A stretch of 64,000 nt of DNA from assembly GCA_003999685.1 (NCBI GenBank), contig CP021229.1, forward strand, positions 1,550,001-1,614,000, written 5' to 3'. The notes under the pieces were generated by a model. The model was not told where the DNA came from. It saw nothing but the letters and a program-made list of their open reading frames with translations, and did not search any database. The position numbers were made by a program, and so were the translations under genes. Source of the DNA: Taiwanofungus camphoratus (taxonomy: Eukaryota > Basidiomycota > Agaricomycetes > Polyporales > Taiwanofungaceae). Position 1 is the first letter of the stretch; each line of letters opens with the position of its first letter. This document shows, piece by piece, positions 49,799 through 61,439 of the stretch.

Positions 49799-51594
49799 TC
49801 AGTCATTCGACTCATCATTAGAGTCAAGTAAACTGAAAGGGGCAAGTTTTGAGTCAGGTAAAGTTAGTTAAGACAGGATGGTCATACCTATATTGCTTCA
49901 TAAGAGAGCATTCCCCGCCGTTCTCTAAATCAATGCTGTACGAGTAGAAGTAACCTTCTGACGAGATCACCATTACTTGTGGCATTGTACTACGATGAAT
50001 AATCGAGTTAATACATCTGGCGCACGCCATCTAGTAGGCACTCGCACTCACCCGCTCAACGCGGCGATACATCGTGCACCGCTTGTGGGTAACTTGAGGA
50101 ACGCGAAGTCTCGCGAAGGTTCCCACATCTCTGTCAAAGTGTTTGGGAGATAACCTCCAACAGAAGACGTGATATTCTTCGTCAGATGAAGTGATCTTTT
50201 TCGCAGACTTGATCTAGAGGCAGAGAGCCATTAATAGTCATGTAAGGCGGCCTCCAAGCCGTGCTAAACGTATAGAAGATTACACTTACGAAACGCTCCC
50301 GTTCTTCTTTTTGTCCACGTATGCGTCATAGCCTCCGTCTAGACCTTGGGCTCCTTCCCGACTGTCGATTGACTCTGAGGGACTGGAGGGCGTCTTCACA
50401 CTCGAATTGGACGACGACTTCTGTCCCAGCTTAAATATATGTACCGTATCGTGTGCCGAACTCACAGCCAAGAGTGTAGAGACGAGATTGAAGTTGATTG
50501 AATGTATCCGCGCTTCACGCGTGCCGCGACGGAACTGGTACAGCTTCTCCGCGCCGGGAATGCTCCATACCCGAATAACCGTCCCCTTATCGGACGCAGT
50601 TGCAAGTAGGGTGCCTGTCGAGTTCATTGAGAGGAAGGATATTGGGGACTTGTGCGCCTGGATGACATTGGCGACGGTCAGCGAACGAGTGGAAAAGAGG
50701 AGGACGTCGCCGGTTTGTTGATTCGAGGTCGATGGTGCAGTAGGCTGAGCGGCGGGCTGTGTAAGAGGCGAAGTAGGTGATGGAACGGGGGAAGGATATG
50801 CTAGGTATGAGTTATCGGAGGACGGAGATAGAGCGACGATGGCTGCACGAGACGAGCGATGAGTGTCATCACGCATAGAACATGGTTCCAAGGATTCACT
50901 TACCGTCTGGATTAGGCGTCGTCTCTATCACGTGCATGAGTCGCATATTCGAGATGTCGTAAATGTAGATCTCGACTTCAAGTACGATTACAAGTGTTTT
51001 ACGATTCAACTTGACAGCGAGAATGGAAGAGGGGAAAAGAAGCTCGCAGATCATTGACTGCCGCTGTGATAGGGCGGATGAGTCACTTGCATCAATATTA
51101 ATGAAAAAACAACAGGCAACGTCTCATCCATGCTGAGACGAATTGGAGTATCCGGTTGGCATACCTGCCCCATCAATCATGGGTAGCGTGAACTCTGAGG
51201 GGAGGTAGAGTACATGTTCTAGAAATTCATATAGACTCGCCTTTGTATTGACAATCTGCAGCTTTCGAGGACTAGAGTGTGGATGGTCGGCAGCACCGAC
51301 CAAGGCAATGAGCGATGTACAGAATAACATCTCGACGATACCACGTGCACCATCATCTACAGTACACAATGTCCATGTTTAAGGGCCCAACGTCGCAAAA
51401 ACAATAGCAGGAAACGCACTCATAGTGTATACCCTCCCAAAGGGGTCGCAATTTGTGATGCTATAGCCTTTCCGTGTCCCGACGGAGATGCATCTACGAC
51501 TTTGAGTAACATCGCCGGAAGAAGCGTAACAAACTCACGTAAAGTCTTGGTTGAAATTAGCAAATAGCATATTGGAATTCACGCGTTCCGCCAT
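49799..51594 (-). CDS. ATG18: PROPPIN Atg18, WD40 phosphoinositide-binding autophagy protein
   Basis: Seven-bladed WD40 protein binding PI3P and PI(3,5)P2 at the autophagosome formation site and vacuole. Start [19 protein letters not shown] (51594). Exons join as [20 protein letters not shown], then [47 protein letters not shown], then [12 protein letters not shown]-like [10 protein letters not shown], to the phosphoinositide-binding loop [18 protein letters not shown]. The C-terminal part reads [20 protein letters not shown] and ends [10 protein letters not shown] at 49799. A Pro/Ser-rich insertion ([16 protein letters not shown]) widens one blade. One intron (51064-51240) appears to use a GC donor. 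All expected blades and the FRRG motif are present. Confidence 0.94.
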
Positions 51595-52319
51595 GGGTTG
51601 GTCGTGGATGTCGTGAAAACGAGCTCGGTTGTGAGCTGCTGCTAATATAAGCCTGCCAGTGCCAAGTGCTGCCGCTACCAATGCTGTCAGAACGTGACAA
51701 TACCACATGATCTGTGACACGATGCTCTCAAGACGTATTGAAATAATTGAACCATATGTACTTATGTAGTATATCGTTTCAATATATTGAGTCAAGGCAG
51801 ACATGGGGCAATTGACGAGGGTCAGATAGTCTTAACATACTCATTTCAATATGGTCAATGTGTAGATCGATTGGAAGGCTCAACAAATCCATTCGAAAGT
51901 TGGCTTCTAGGCCAATCAGAGCACGAGATTGGAATATGTAAGGCAAACCTGGTAACCCTCACAAATTCTTTGAAATACTGACCATATTTCAATCAATATC
52001 TAATCGACTTTACGAGGGACTGCGCTCGTTGGGGCACGCGTGGTGTATACGGCCCTTTTACCCTCACCAATTGGGCCAGGTCTGCCGTGCAACAACCAGG
52101 CAGCCTGCTTACTATAGTTTCGGATTACCATTCGACCCCAACGGTCTTCAAGCATCATTCTAATTGAAAATTTCGATTTTGGAGCCATTGACTTGGATCA
52201 CATTGCATATAGCAACAGTAGATAATACAACGAGACCACACTGAAATGAAATCATGCCTGATATGCTCGTTCTGTATAACGTGAGAGACAACGCCTGCAC
52301 CCTACCACAGATACTTGGC
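51595..52319. other. Atg18 promoter region
   Basis: About 725 bp between the Atg18 start and the stop of the next minus-strand gene. Short frames on both strands without domains. The part next to 51595 should hold the Atg18 promoter. Confidence 0.4.
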
Positions 52320-53733
52320 TCATTCCTCGCCCCTTCGCGCTAGGAAAACTCCCATATCACTCTTGACACGTTGGACACCGTGCAGACCTATGCTCGGAAG
52401 GCCCGTGCTCGGGAAGCTTCCCTCTGAGGTCAGCCGTAAGTTTTTCTGCTTGTGATTGTACTCGTGAGCAATGTCGAGGGTGTCTCCGGGGAAGCCCTCG
52501 AATTGGCCATCCATCGAGTGCATGAGATGTGTCTGCGAGTTAGCAGGGAACGCAATGTCTGGAGAGAAAGAAGAATGGTCTGCAGATGGCGAGGAAAGGG
52601 AAGGTGATTGTGACGTATTCAAGGAAGGCGACTGAGATGTAGTGGATGGCGAGTCGGAGTGCTTGGACGACAGCGGCCTCAGCTTTGTTGAACGGCGTTT
52701 CTTCTTCCGCTGAGGCTCCCCTGATGCACCAGGGAATGTCGGAGACGGCAGTTGCGTGAGTTGTTGTGATATGTGACCACGAGTATACCCCGAGGGGTCT
52801 GTATTGGAATTCGAATTGGACGCAGAACGAGACCCAGAGCCAGTCTCTGAGGCTGCACCGTGGGCACTGCGGCGGGTGTAGGACTCGGCACCGAAGTCGG
52901 CACCGTCTGCGTCATCATCCTCGGGTATTGAGCTTTGTCCCTGAGCAAAGGGGCCAAATTCCTCCGTGAAGGGAGAACTGTAAGGTGAGCTGATTGGGGA
53001 CATAGATCCAGAGCCGGATCCGGGCCCTTGCAATTGTGGGCCAGCATACCCACTGCCCTGAATGCTTAACATCAGCAAGACTTGATATCAGAAGAGTCAC
53101 ACTTTTACACACGGGAAACCCTTCAAATTCTTCTTCTCCGTAGCGATGCATCCCCATAGCCATCGCTGCGGCCATTCGCTTTAGCTCTTTCCTCTCCCGC
53201 CTCAACCGATGTCGTTCTTCTTTGGCTCGTCTTCGTTCCTCCTCAGCGGCAGCAGTCGCCTCAGCCAACCGCGCAGCGGAGAGGTGTTCAATAGTGGACG
53301 CATCTAAAGGGGCAGCATCCGAGTCGAGTGTCGAAGAGGAAATTGTTCGGCTTCGTCGCTCTGACCGCCCCTGTCCATCACCCTCCTCGTCCGACTCTGC
53401 GAGATGGATGGGTGGTCTGCCAAATAAGTCCCATCCGAAAAGTCGTATACCCTTGCGAGGATGCCGCCGTTTCCTTCGCCTGCGCTCGTCGCCGAGGTTG
53501 GAGTGCAGAGAGAGCGTCTCAGCGTCGGTAGAATCAGCGTCTGCAAGGAGCCCTTCGAGTTCGTCAGGGCGTGCGCGTGGAGGTGGTATAGTGTAATTGA
53601 GTCCGTTTCGAGGGCGAAGGGTGCCTTGGTTATCATTATGGTCGCGATCTGCGTCAGTGGGGGACTGGAGGCAATAAAGACAAGACGCGAAGACTGCTTG
53701 TAGGCTGTCCGACCACGAGAATTGGGAGGCCAT
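52320..53733 (-). CDS. Conserved-looking protein of unknown function, disordered, with coiled coil
   Basis: Two exons from MASQFSWSDSLQAVFASCLY (53733) to VFLARRGEE at 52320, with one intron just after EEFEGFP (about 53060-53116). The N-terminal 20 residues are amphipathic with two Cys (ASCLYCLQS) that could be palmitoylated. A Glu/Arg-rich coiled coil follows (ATAAAEEERRRAKEERHRLR), then a long Ser/Pro-rich disordered region with a basic patch (RKKKRRSTKLRPL) like a nuclear signal. The C-terminus ends RVKSDMGVFLARRGEE. I do not recognise a family or enzyme motif. Length is about 450 residues. Membrane peripheral or nuclear location is inferred only from composition. Confidence 0.75.
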
Positions 53734-54117
53734 ATTCTATGCTTCACACGCGTGCTTGCGTTGCAGTGAATTCAAAAGGCTCCTAGCCTCAGAATCCTAC
53801 CCTAGGCGTGAGTGAATAGTAGAAGCAGTTATTTAAGAGGACTGGCTGGCAGCAGGCCATGAGGCAAGCTCACGCGCGTGACCGGGAATGTACTTCTCCG
53901 CAGTGGTCCAGTAAATATCTCCCGAGACGCCCATAGGTTCAGTGCCAAGCTGACTAAATTAACATTATGTACAGGCATGATCCACGAGTTGGCGGTCAAA
54001 GTGAGATTAGAGTTCGTTCTGTGCACGTTACAGTGAGGCTACTGCTATGGCAGAATACTGCCATGCATCACAAATCATCTCGTCCTAATCCCAACTTCTC
54101 GGTTGATGTAGTAAGAG
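53734..54117. other. Short intergenic region
   Basis: About 380 bp between the unknown disordered-protein gene and the small overlapping candidate at the Hap3 3' end. A plus-strand frame at 53967-54266 overlaps it without domains. Confidence 0.35.
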
Positions 54118-54633
54118 TCAGTGTACCAATATCTGCAGAAGACGACTGTTTAGCATCATTGCACTTCGCACTGGAGGAGTTGCAGGGTTCAATGGCGTGT
54201 TTACGACGCGAATTGCGCGCAGAGGTACCAGGGCATAGAGACGGTCTCTATCCACGTACGGCTTAAGTCGTGTCTGATCCAGGTACAACAAGCGGGCCTC
54301 CTATAAGCAACGAAGGTGAGTCGCACTAAATTCACATTAAGAAAGACGGAGCATACAAGAGCGAGTCACTGACTTGAAATCTCACGACTAGCTTCGCATA
54401 CGATATGTATTACATCTGATTGCATGATCTCTGTGACTGGTCGCTCGTGTGGAATTCGACGTCCCTTCAAAGCATTCAATAGCAAGAAATGAGCAGTTTT
54501 AGTCTACAATGAATTCTGTACATACGCAATCCGGTCGACCTTTGTCCATGATGGCCAATCCTTTACTCTTCTCCACGCGACTCCGCTTCACCAGGTCGTA
54601 CATTGCCGCCAGAAGTTGTCTGGTGCTGTTCAT
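54118..54633 (-). CDS. Candidate small protein overlapping the Hap3 last exon in another frame
   Basis: A second minus-strand model starts at ATG 54633, inside the last Hap3 intron and eight bases before the Hap3 acceptor. It runs through the whole last Hap3 exon in another frame. Three exons, 54633-54526, 54464-54402 and 54300-54118, are each a multiple of three and join in phase 0 over introns of 61 bp (GTATGT...TGAAG) and 101 bp (GTATGC...TATAG). The 117-residue product is basic and amphipathic: [40 protein letters not shown], then [20 protein letters not shown]. An in-frame stop precedes the ATG. The composition looks protein-like, but no family is recognised. It could be a separate gene, an alternative Hap3 3' end, or chance. 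Confidence 0.4.
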
Positions 54634-55134
54634 AATATTGAGTCGGCCAGTGTGCCATCAATGAACAATCTTTTGAGACACACCTGACGCAATTTAGCAA
54701 GATGTATCTTTAATGTCTCCGCGTAGTTCTCAAAGCCGAGCGTGACCATGGCATAAAGGATATCTTCCCCGCCAATTGTCTTGCGCTTCTCCATTTGACA
54801 CTTCTCTGCTGCCTCTGATGTAATGAAGCTGATGAATTCCGAGACGCACTCCTGCACACACTCCTTGGCCTCTTTGGAAATTTTTGCAGTTGAAGGAACT
54901 GCAGATTTCATGATTCTTGAGACGTTTGCAATCTTGGGGATGCGGGTTTATGTGTAACCTTCACTTTCGTTTATGTAGATGGAAACGCACTGGCAGGAAA
55001 CGGTCTTGTTCACGGTATTCGCCAACTTCTTGCTCAGTGATGGGCGCAGGCTCTGGGGCCTCTCCCACAGGTGCGGGTACCACACCAGAGCCGTCGTCTT
55101 GAGGCGCGATATTCGGTGGCGGAAAATCAGACAT
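54563..55134 (-). CDS. HAP3: Hap3 / NF-YB subunit of the CCAAT-binding complex
   Basis: Histone-fold protein that pairs with Hap5/NF-YC and joins Hap2/NF-YA to bind CCAAT boxes; controls respiration and iron response in fungi. Three exons: [17 protein letters not shown]... to QDRFLP (first, from 55134), then [20 protein letters not shown] after a 58-bp intron, through [40 protein letters not shown] and [14 protein letters not shown], then over an intron at 54626-54683 to HQTTSGGN...SRGEE, stop at 54563. The conserved LPIANVxRIMK-like start, [15 protein letters not shown]-like core and YxxxLKxxLxKxR end are complete. The C-terminal tail is short. An LTR remnant lies about 100 bp upstream. Confidence 0.95.
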
Positions 55135-55234
55135 ACAAATCCTGTCTATGTTACAAGTGTTGCAATCAAGTTGTCTTGGATGAAAGTGAGGAATACGTTG
55201 ACCAAAGACTAGCTAGCGTTTAATACTAATGGGG

Positions 55235-55370
55235 TGTTGGAACCGGAGCGAGCGACGCTGACGCGATCGAGCAGCAACGAGCACTTGTATAGAATTTGCA
55301 AATAAGTAGTATACTATTTCCGGACTCAATGAGCACCTCAGACTTGAGGCCTTTAGATCTGCTTTTAACA
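55235..55370 (-). mobile_element. LTR remnant with adjacent polypurine tract
   Basis: A 136-bp segment has the LTR signature TGTTGGAACC...GCTTTTAACA (TGTT/AACA ends). It is directly followed at 55371-55381 by CCCTCCCTCAA, which on the minus strand reads TTGAGGGAGGG, a typical polypurine tract, then TGTTAAAAGC as the LTR start. This fits the 3' end of a minus-strand LTR retrotransposon whose body would lie at higher coordinates. No reverse transcriptase or integrase frame is seen up to 56190, so it is truncated. No flanking duplication was found. Confidence 0.5.
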
Positions 55371-55381
55371 CCCTCCCTCAA

Positions 55382-56195
55382 GAACAAGCCGGACGTTTCT
55401 CGAAACTTAACAAGACATAACTATTACTAGACTAAACGTCAATGAAGCCGTCCGTCGTGCTGATTCCAGGCAACGAAGGTCGCTATCCCTAACCACGTAT
55501 TCGACCTCCCAGGTTGGCAATAACAGGAGTGTCAGAGATCGTGTGAGGCTCTAAGCACACATTTCGCAGGCAGCTAAACTCAGAGCAGGCAAACGGAGGT
55601 AGTCGAACTTTGTCGTCAACAGCATACTCCGCTGCCGTACGTGATTCTCAGGCGCGACAGCACTTGTCCACCGCGAAAAAAGGATTTCTCAACCACTCCA
55701 CCTTTTCCCATCGTTCAGGCTCGAGGTGAGAGCAGGCATTGAGAACATATGTACATAAAAAAAGAAGGGATGTGAGCCACTGAATGTAGTGAAGGCAAGA
55801 ATCATACGGGTGCCGACTTGAGAGACCTGCCGAACATGTGGTTAGGGGATAGTATGTGTTACATCTGTGCAGCATTCAATCTGCTTCACAACACCGTCCA
55901 TGACTCTGCATTAGTCCTTTTCGGTTGCAGTCGATTATAGCACACAGATATTTGAATTCAGGATAGGCCTTGACAGATGGACCAGAGGCATATCTTTCAG
56001 CTCGGTAATCAGCAATCCAGTGCCAGGGAGAATGTCGCAGAGCGGCAGAAGGACAAGTAGCACGACCACATTATTGTGCAAAATCAAGAGAATATCGGCT
56101 AAGAATAGGAGGTAAAGCACGGCAATCAGTAATTTATCCTAGCACGAAATATCATAAAGATATGACGACTTACATACGATACAATGTATAGGCTG
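55382..56195. other. Intergenic, possible retroelement debris
   Basis: About 800 bp between the LTR remnant and the stop of the E(z)-type gene (both minus-strand features). No intact frame recognised; may contain decayed internal retroelement sequence and the 3'UTR of the methyltransferase gene. Confidence 0.35.
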
Positions 56196-59100
56196 TTAAA
56201 AATAAAACTCTGGCCCGTAGTCGAGAAAGAGCTCAGCACCGGCAGAAATCGGTTTCCCTGACAGAGACGGAGAAATAGAGCACCAACATCAGTATTCATT
56301 GAGAAATGGATAATAGGGTCGAACTCACTTGCATAAACACCAATACGATGATCTCCATTCACGAGGCAGACTGTGGTAGTCGGATGGCGAAGACGGAGTA
56401 ATTCCAGATGAAACATACTCACTGTTGACAGTACAGTTTGCTTTACCCTGTGGCGCGTGATTGATGAACCGTGCCTCGTTTCCTACGTATGTGCTATCGT
56501 TGCTCAGTGAAGCGTTCATACCATATACGTAACTGCGACCACGGTGGGTCGATAGTTGGCTGAGAAGGTGTTATGGTATGATGAGTAGGGTAAAGCATGC
56601 GCGGAGAAATAGCGCTGAAACCAACCCTCTTGTATCAAAAGTTGCTTCATAAATTAGCTCGCCGACATATTCTACGGAAATTACAGGGTTAGATCCACTT
56701 CAGACGCGCGAAAGATTCGATAATGGGTCAATCATACCTGCGATAAGATCACCCTCCTTTGCAGTTTGTTTGAGGAAGAGTCCGAGACCGAAATCGCTTC
56801 GTTTCACTTCCACGTCCTATTTGACGTCACACAAGAGTGCAGCGCATGGTAGGAATATACGGAATACCTTAAATAAGCCTTTTTGTATTTGGGAATTGCG
56901 GCAGACATCTACGGAACCTACTGGACTAAGGGACTCATTCCCTTGAAATCCATAATAACGATGTCTTACCCCTGAAACAAACGCGTGAGTATCACTACTA
57001 TGTATCGAAATCATCCCAGCAGGAGTGCACTAAATGCACCCACCTTATATCACACGATAAGCACAGCTCGGGATCACACTCGCGATTTGCACGCCGACAG
57101 GGGCATCGGTCCCCGACACACGCCTTATTTCTGAGCATCCTGCTTTTAGTGCACCGACAGCCTTTCCATCGTCGAGGACCTACAAAGAAATCAATGATTC
57201 AGTCAACCGTGAGATATGTTTAACTTACATTCGCTGATACAACGACAGCTCCGAGCACAGTGCGCCTTATTGAGGTAACACGGACACTGTGAATCTGCGC
57301 TGCACGGTCCATTATGATCGCATGGCTCATTTCTTTGTTAAGATCATCTCGGAAATCAAATTAGCCATGCAGAGATGATAGAGCGCGTACGGCGTGAATG
57401 CAAGCGGATTGTCGTCGACTTGTAGGGAGATTTTTAGCAATGTGAGAACGCTTCAATGTGCAAGACTTACCATATTCGGCGGAAGGATCAGATCGCGAAG
57501 CTCCTTTAATACTATGCTCCCCATTTAGTCGATTGAGAGCTAGGGACTGACACAATACAAAAACCTGCATCAGTGGCATCATGTAAGATCAAGTAGCAGA
57601 GTGCACCGATGACTGCACATACCTCCCGGCACGGTTTACGACAAATGACAGCCAGGTCGCACGGGTCTGATTGCGGAGATAGATGTAATGTTGTGCGTAA
57701 GATCTCACGGTCTACAGCGCTCCATGAGATATTTCGCTGATGATGTCCTATTCATGGTGCCGCATATCATACAAATCAAAATCTGACGCACTGAATAACT
57801 ATCAGCATCGTTCATGTAGCATTCGTCACCGCAAGCAGCCTTGGCTGCCGAGTCTTCTCGTTGAGACCGGGTTTGTTGGAATCGCCCGTCGCGAAAGTCA
57901 AGCCTAACCTGGCGAAGGTCTGGAGAGATAAGAGTGACTTCATAGTCTACGTAAAGAAAGTACTAATGGTACCATACTATGAGAAAGACAGCTCGCTTGA
58001 ATGCAGTTAAGATTTGGACAGAACAACGTCAGATAGTCTTGGAGACGAATTCGCAAGTCACCGATATCTGGTATGGGCAGGTCAGGAAGATGGGAAAATG
58101 ACGGCTGGGAGGAACCAGGCCATTTGAGCGGATCGCTTGAGAAAATCATGAGAAATGCAGGTGCCGAATCAAAATAATTCAACATACTTTTGTGTACCTA
58201 TCCATATGGAGCCCCACGCTCCAAGGATGGTGCATAGAGAACGTGGTAAAATTTCTGTCTCATCTATATGTGTAATAGGGATGCCCCAGTCACAATGCAA
58301 GCGCCGCGCAGTCTCGAGAATCACCGTCATTACTACCATCGTCAGTAACACACTGCAATGCGAGCAGTCCACTCACAATCTGGATCATTCCCTTCATTCT
58401 GCCACTCCAAGCCCTGGTGTTCGAGAAGATGGTCGCGTATATTAAACTTGGGGTCGTCTGAGAAAGGTATGAAAGGAATATTGTTTGGATCATCTCCTTG
58501 AATTATATTGGAAGAAGCCGGAGTGCAAGCTTCGTAACAGTCCTGAGACACTATTTCCTGAATATCGGTTGAGAGCACAGAAAGATGGGCTACAGTGAAA
58601 GATGAGGCCGTTTGGAAGTTGTATACTATAAACTGTTGCTGTTGATCACCGAACGAATTATCAGGCGATATACCTAAAGTATCCGGAACAACTGCACTGG
58701 TTTCACAGAAACTTTGCTCCTGATTAGGTCCTGCTTGTCTTGCAAGGGAGGCCATGGCTTCTCGGGAGTAACTCCTTTCCCAGGCATAGAATTCTCGCCA
58801 GACTTCACAAAAAACGGAACGGACAAGCTCTACAGTTAACTCGAGACAACCCGACCGGTTCGCACTGATGGGGACCGAACGAGTTTGGAGCGACATACTA
58901 TGTGTTCATTCGCCGACGAGAGCCCTCAGTAGGACCGCGCCGCCCGAAAGATGTTGACCGAGTCGTGATGAAGGGACTAATACCATGAAATGCTCGCCAC
59001 CATATCGACTGCCACTGTGTTTGCGTCTTGTCCTTGATCTTTCCTCGCTTCTCGAGTATCGTCTGTGTTTAGAAATGAATGATCTTGTTACTGAACAAGA

Positions 59101-59335
59101 AATTTCACCTCACCGGTCTGGAATGATTCCGAATGAAAACGTTTAAGATCGTGCTGATTATGTACATACCCAAAGTTTCCTTTTCGAGATCGCCTAAGTA
59201 AGTCGTTTGCACGACTAGACGGCTAAGTATGCCAGTCGCGCAACTGGTCGACGACTGACACTGCATTGCCAAGTGAGGTCCAGGTGATGACAGCGAAGCT
59301 ATCCCGAGGGTGAGATCCGGACCATCTGGTGACAT
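56196..59335 (-). CDS. EZH2: E(z)/EZH2-type histone H3K27 methyltransferase
   Basis: Catalytic subunit of a PRC2-like complex, depositing H3K27 methylation for gene silencing. The start is placed at MSPDGPDLTLGIASLSSPGP (59335), since two upstream exons join in phase into MSLQTRSVPISANRSG at 58896. The middle has LMTVILETARRLHCDWGIPI and a Cys-rich stretch (LFCPNLNCIQASCLSH). The CXC region reads RRWKGCRCTKSRM...CVGDRCPCRRANRECDPELC. The SET domain follows: VEVKRSDFGLGLFLKQTAKE, LIAEYVGELIYE, STYVGNEARFINHAPQGKAN, VNGDHRIGVYA, and after the last intron RKPISAGAELFLDYGPEFYF at the stop (56196). The CXC-SET order is specific for E(z) proteins. Many short introns; some middle joins were not traced in full. 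Confidence 0.87.
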
Positions 59336-59432
59336 TGATATTGAGTCTCTGGCTTATCGTTCTCAGTGCTCCAGGTTATTGTTGCCTCATTAGCAACTGT
59401 TCGAGACTTGTTACACATACTTGTCTACTGAT
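59336..59432. promoter_or_regulatory. Compact bidirectional promoter, EZH2-type / DUG1
   Basis: If the upstream E(z) exons are right, only 97 bp separate the divergent start codons at 59335 (-) and 59433 (+). No clear TATA box is present. Confidence 0.45.
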
Positions 59433-61439
59433 ATGCCTGCCCCCGCTAAATTCCTTGCTTTTATTGACGGTCATGCGGACAAATTCATTGAACGACTTGC
59501 AGACGCGGTTGCGATCCCCAGGTAAGCATTCTGAACACATACTGCCATCGCGCATGCGCGTTGACATCAATAATATTGCAGTATAAGCGGCAATGCTGCC
59601 CATCGTCAAGATGTGTTTAAAATGGGCGCCTGGCTGCAAGGCCAGCTCAATGCTCTCGGCGTGCAGACCAAGTCGGTCGATCTAGGCAAACATGTTATGG
59701 ACGGCATGGAGCTCCCTTTACCACCCGCAATTCTCGGTAGCATTGGAGACAATCCAAAGAAGAAGACCGTCTTAGTCTATGGGCACTACGACGTACAGCC
59801 CGTACGTCCTCACTTGACAATTCACTGGCATGCATTTGGGCTGAGATCGGAGCGTAATTCACAACGGTAAAGGCGGAGAAGGGCGATGGATGGGATACGG
59901 AGCCGTTCAAGCTTGTTGTGGATCCAGCAACAGGCCGACTCGTTGGCCGGGGCTCGACCGACGACAAAGGCCCAATTCTTGGCTGGCTGAATGTTTTGGA
60001 AGCGCACAAGACTCTCGGTATTGAGATTCCGGTCAATATGCGCTTCTGTTTTGAGGGGATGGAGGAAAGCGGCAGCGAAGGGTTGGATGAGCTTATCACA
60101 TCGGAGGCCGCAAAAGGCAAGGATGGGTGGTTCGCAGGCGTGGACTGTGTCTGCATCGTGAGCATCTCCTTATCTCGATGATGTGTCTGCATGCTTACGG
60201 GCTTGTCCGTTCATTATCTGCGTACTGATAGTCCGACAACTACTGGCTCAATACCCGTACCCCCTGTCTCACGTACGGTCTCCGTGGGTTGGCATACTTC
60301 AAGGTGACCGTCTCTGGGCCAGCGCATGATCTTCACTCCGGTTCTTTCGGCCGCTCCGTGCACGAGCCTATGACAGACCTTGTTTTGCTCATGAGCAAGC
60401 TTGTAGCACCTGACGGGACGATCTTGATTCCGGGTGTAGACGACATGGTGTCCGCAGCAAGCGAGGAAGAGCGGTAAGCAGTTATGTGCGGCAGCCGTAT
60501 ATTCTTATAGAAAGTGCTTCTTTTGTCTGTAAAGGGCAATCTACAATGCTCTTGACTATGACATCAAGGACGTCGAAGAATCTGCGGGCGCGCCGATCGC
60601 GCTCTCCTCGGATAAAGCCACTGTTTTGATGGGCAGAATGCGTTCCCCTTCGCTGTCGTTACATGGTATCGAAGGCGGTGCAGTAGCAAAGACTGTCATC
60701 CCCGCCAATGTTTCTGGCAAATTCAGTATTCGGTGAGTTATCAAAAGTCTGGTAAAATCGACTTTCCTCGTGGCTTTTCACTACAACTGCACTTGCTTGC
60801 GGACAAACTATCTATGTCTATAGCTTAGTTCCCCCGCAAACTCCGGAGAAAGTTAAGCCTTTGGTGTTCTCCTACATACAATCCGAATTCTTCAAGCTTA
60901 ACTCGAAGAATAAGCTGAAGATTGAGAATGTGCACGGAGGCAAGCCATGGATAGCTGACTTCAAACATTGGAATTACGAGGCGGCAAAGAGGGCAACTGA
61001 GGTGCGCCAAAAGCGTTCCGCTTGTTCTTTTTGCCTTGTCTGCTTTTATTGATATTTGCGATCTCACACGCGCTTCGAAAAGGCTGTATACAAGCAGAGT
61101 CCCAATCTTACTCGCGAAGGGGGCTCGATTCCTGTTACCCTAACGTTTGCTGAGAGTCTCGGTGTGAACGTTCTCCTCTTGCCTATGGGTAGAGGAGATG
61201 ACGGCGCCCAGTAAGCCTTTATCTCTTTCTCTCCCGGAATTGGGTATCACAATAGAGATTCTAACTACTTGCCCTGCAGCTCGACGAATGAGAAACTCGA
61301 TAGGTCGAATTTCATTGAAGGAGTACGGCTGTCATTTATATATTCTACTTCTGATTGTGAGCTGATCCTTGGTGTTCTCAGAGTAAGTTATTAGGTACGT
61401 ATTTGTACGAAGTCGCCGTGGTCACTGGGACGGCTTGAG
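59433..61439 (+). CDS. DUG1: Cys-Gly metallodipeptidase Dug1 (M20 family)
   Basis: Cytosolic zinc/manganese peptidase that hydrolyses Cys-Gly in glutathione breakdown and other dipeptides. Start [20 protein letters not shown] (59433). M20 metal-ligand motifs appear in order: [19 protein letters not shown] (His and Asp), [15 protein letters not shown] (bridging Asp), [16 protein letters not shown] (Glu-Glu), and late [20 protein letters not shown] (final His). Eight or so short introns, some 55-90 bp. The last intron joins FIEG to [18 protein letters not shown], stop at 61437-61439, the usual family C-terminus. About 480 residues, normal length. All ligands seen are present. Confidence 0.96.

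Noticed and set aside
14856-61439. A functional gene cluster for membrane traffic or stress signalling
   Set aside because: The genes belong to separate conserved pathways, lie on both strands with unrelated genes between, and show no shared promoter motif that I can see.
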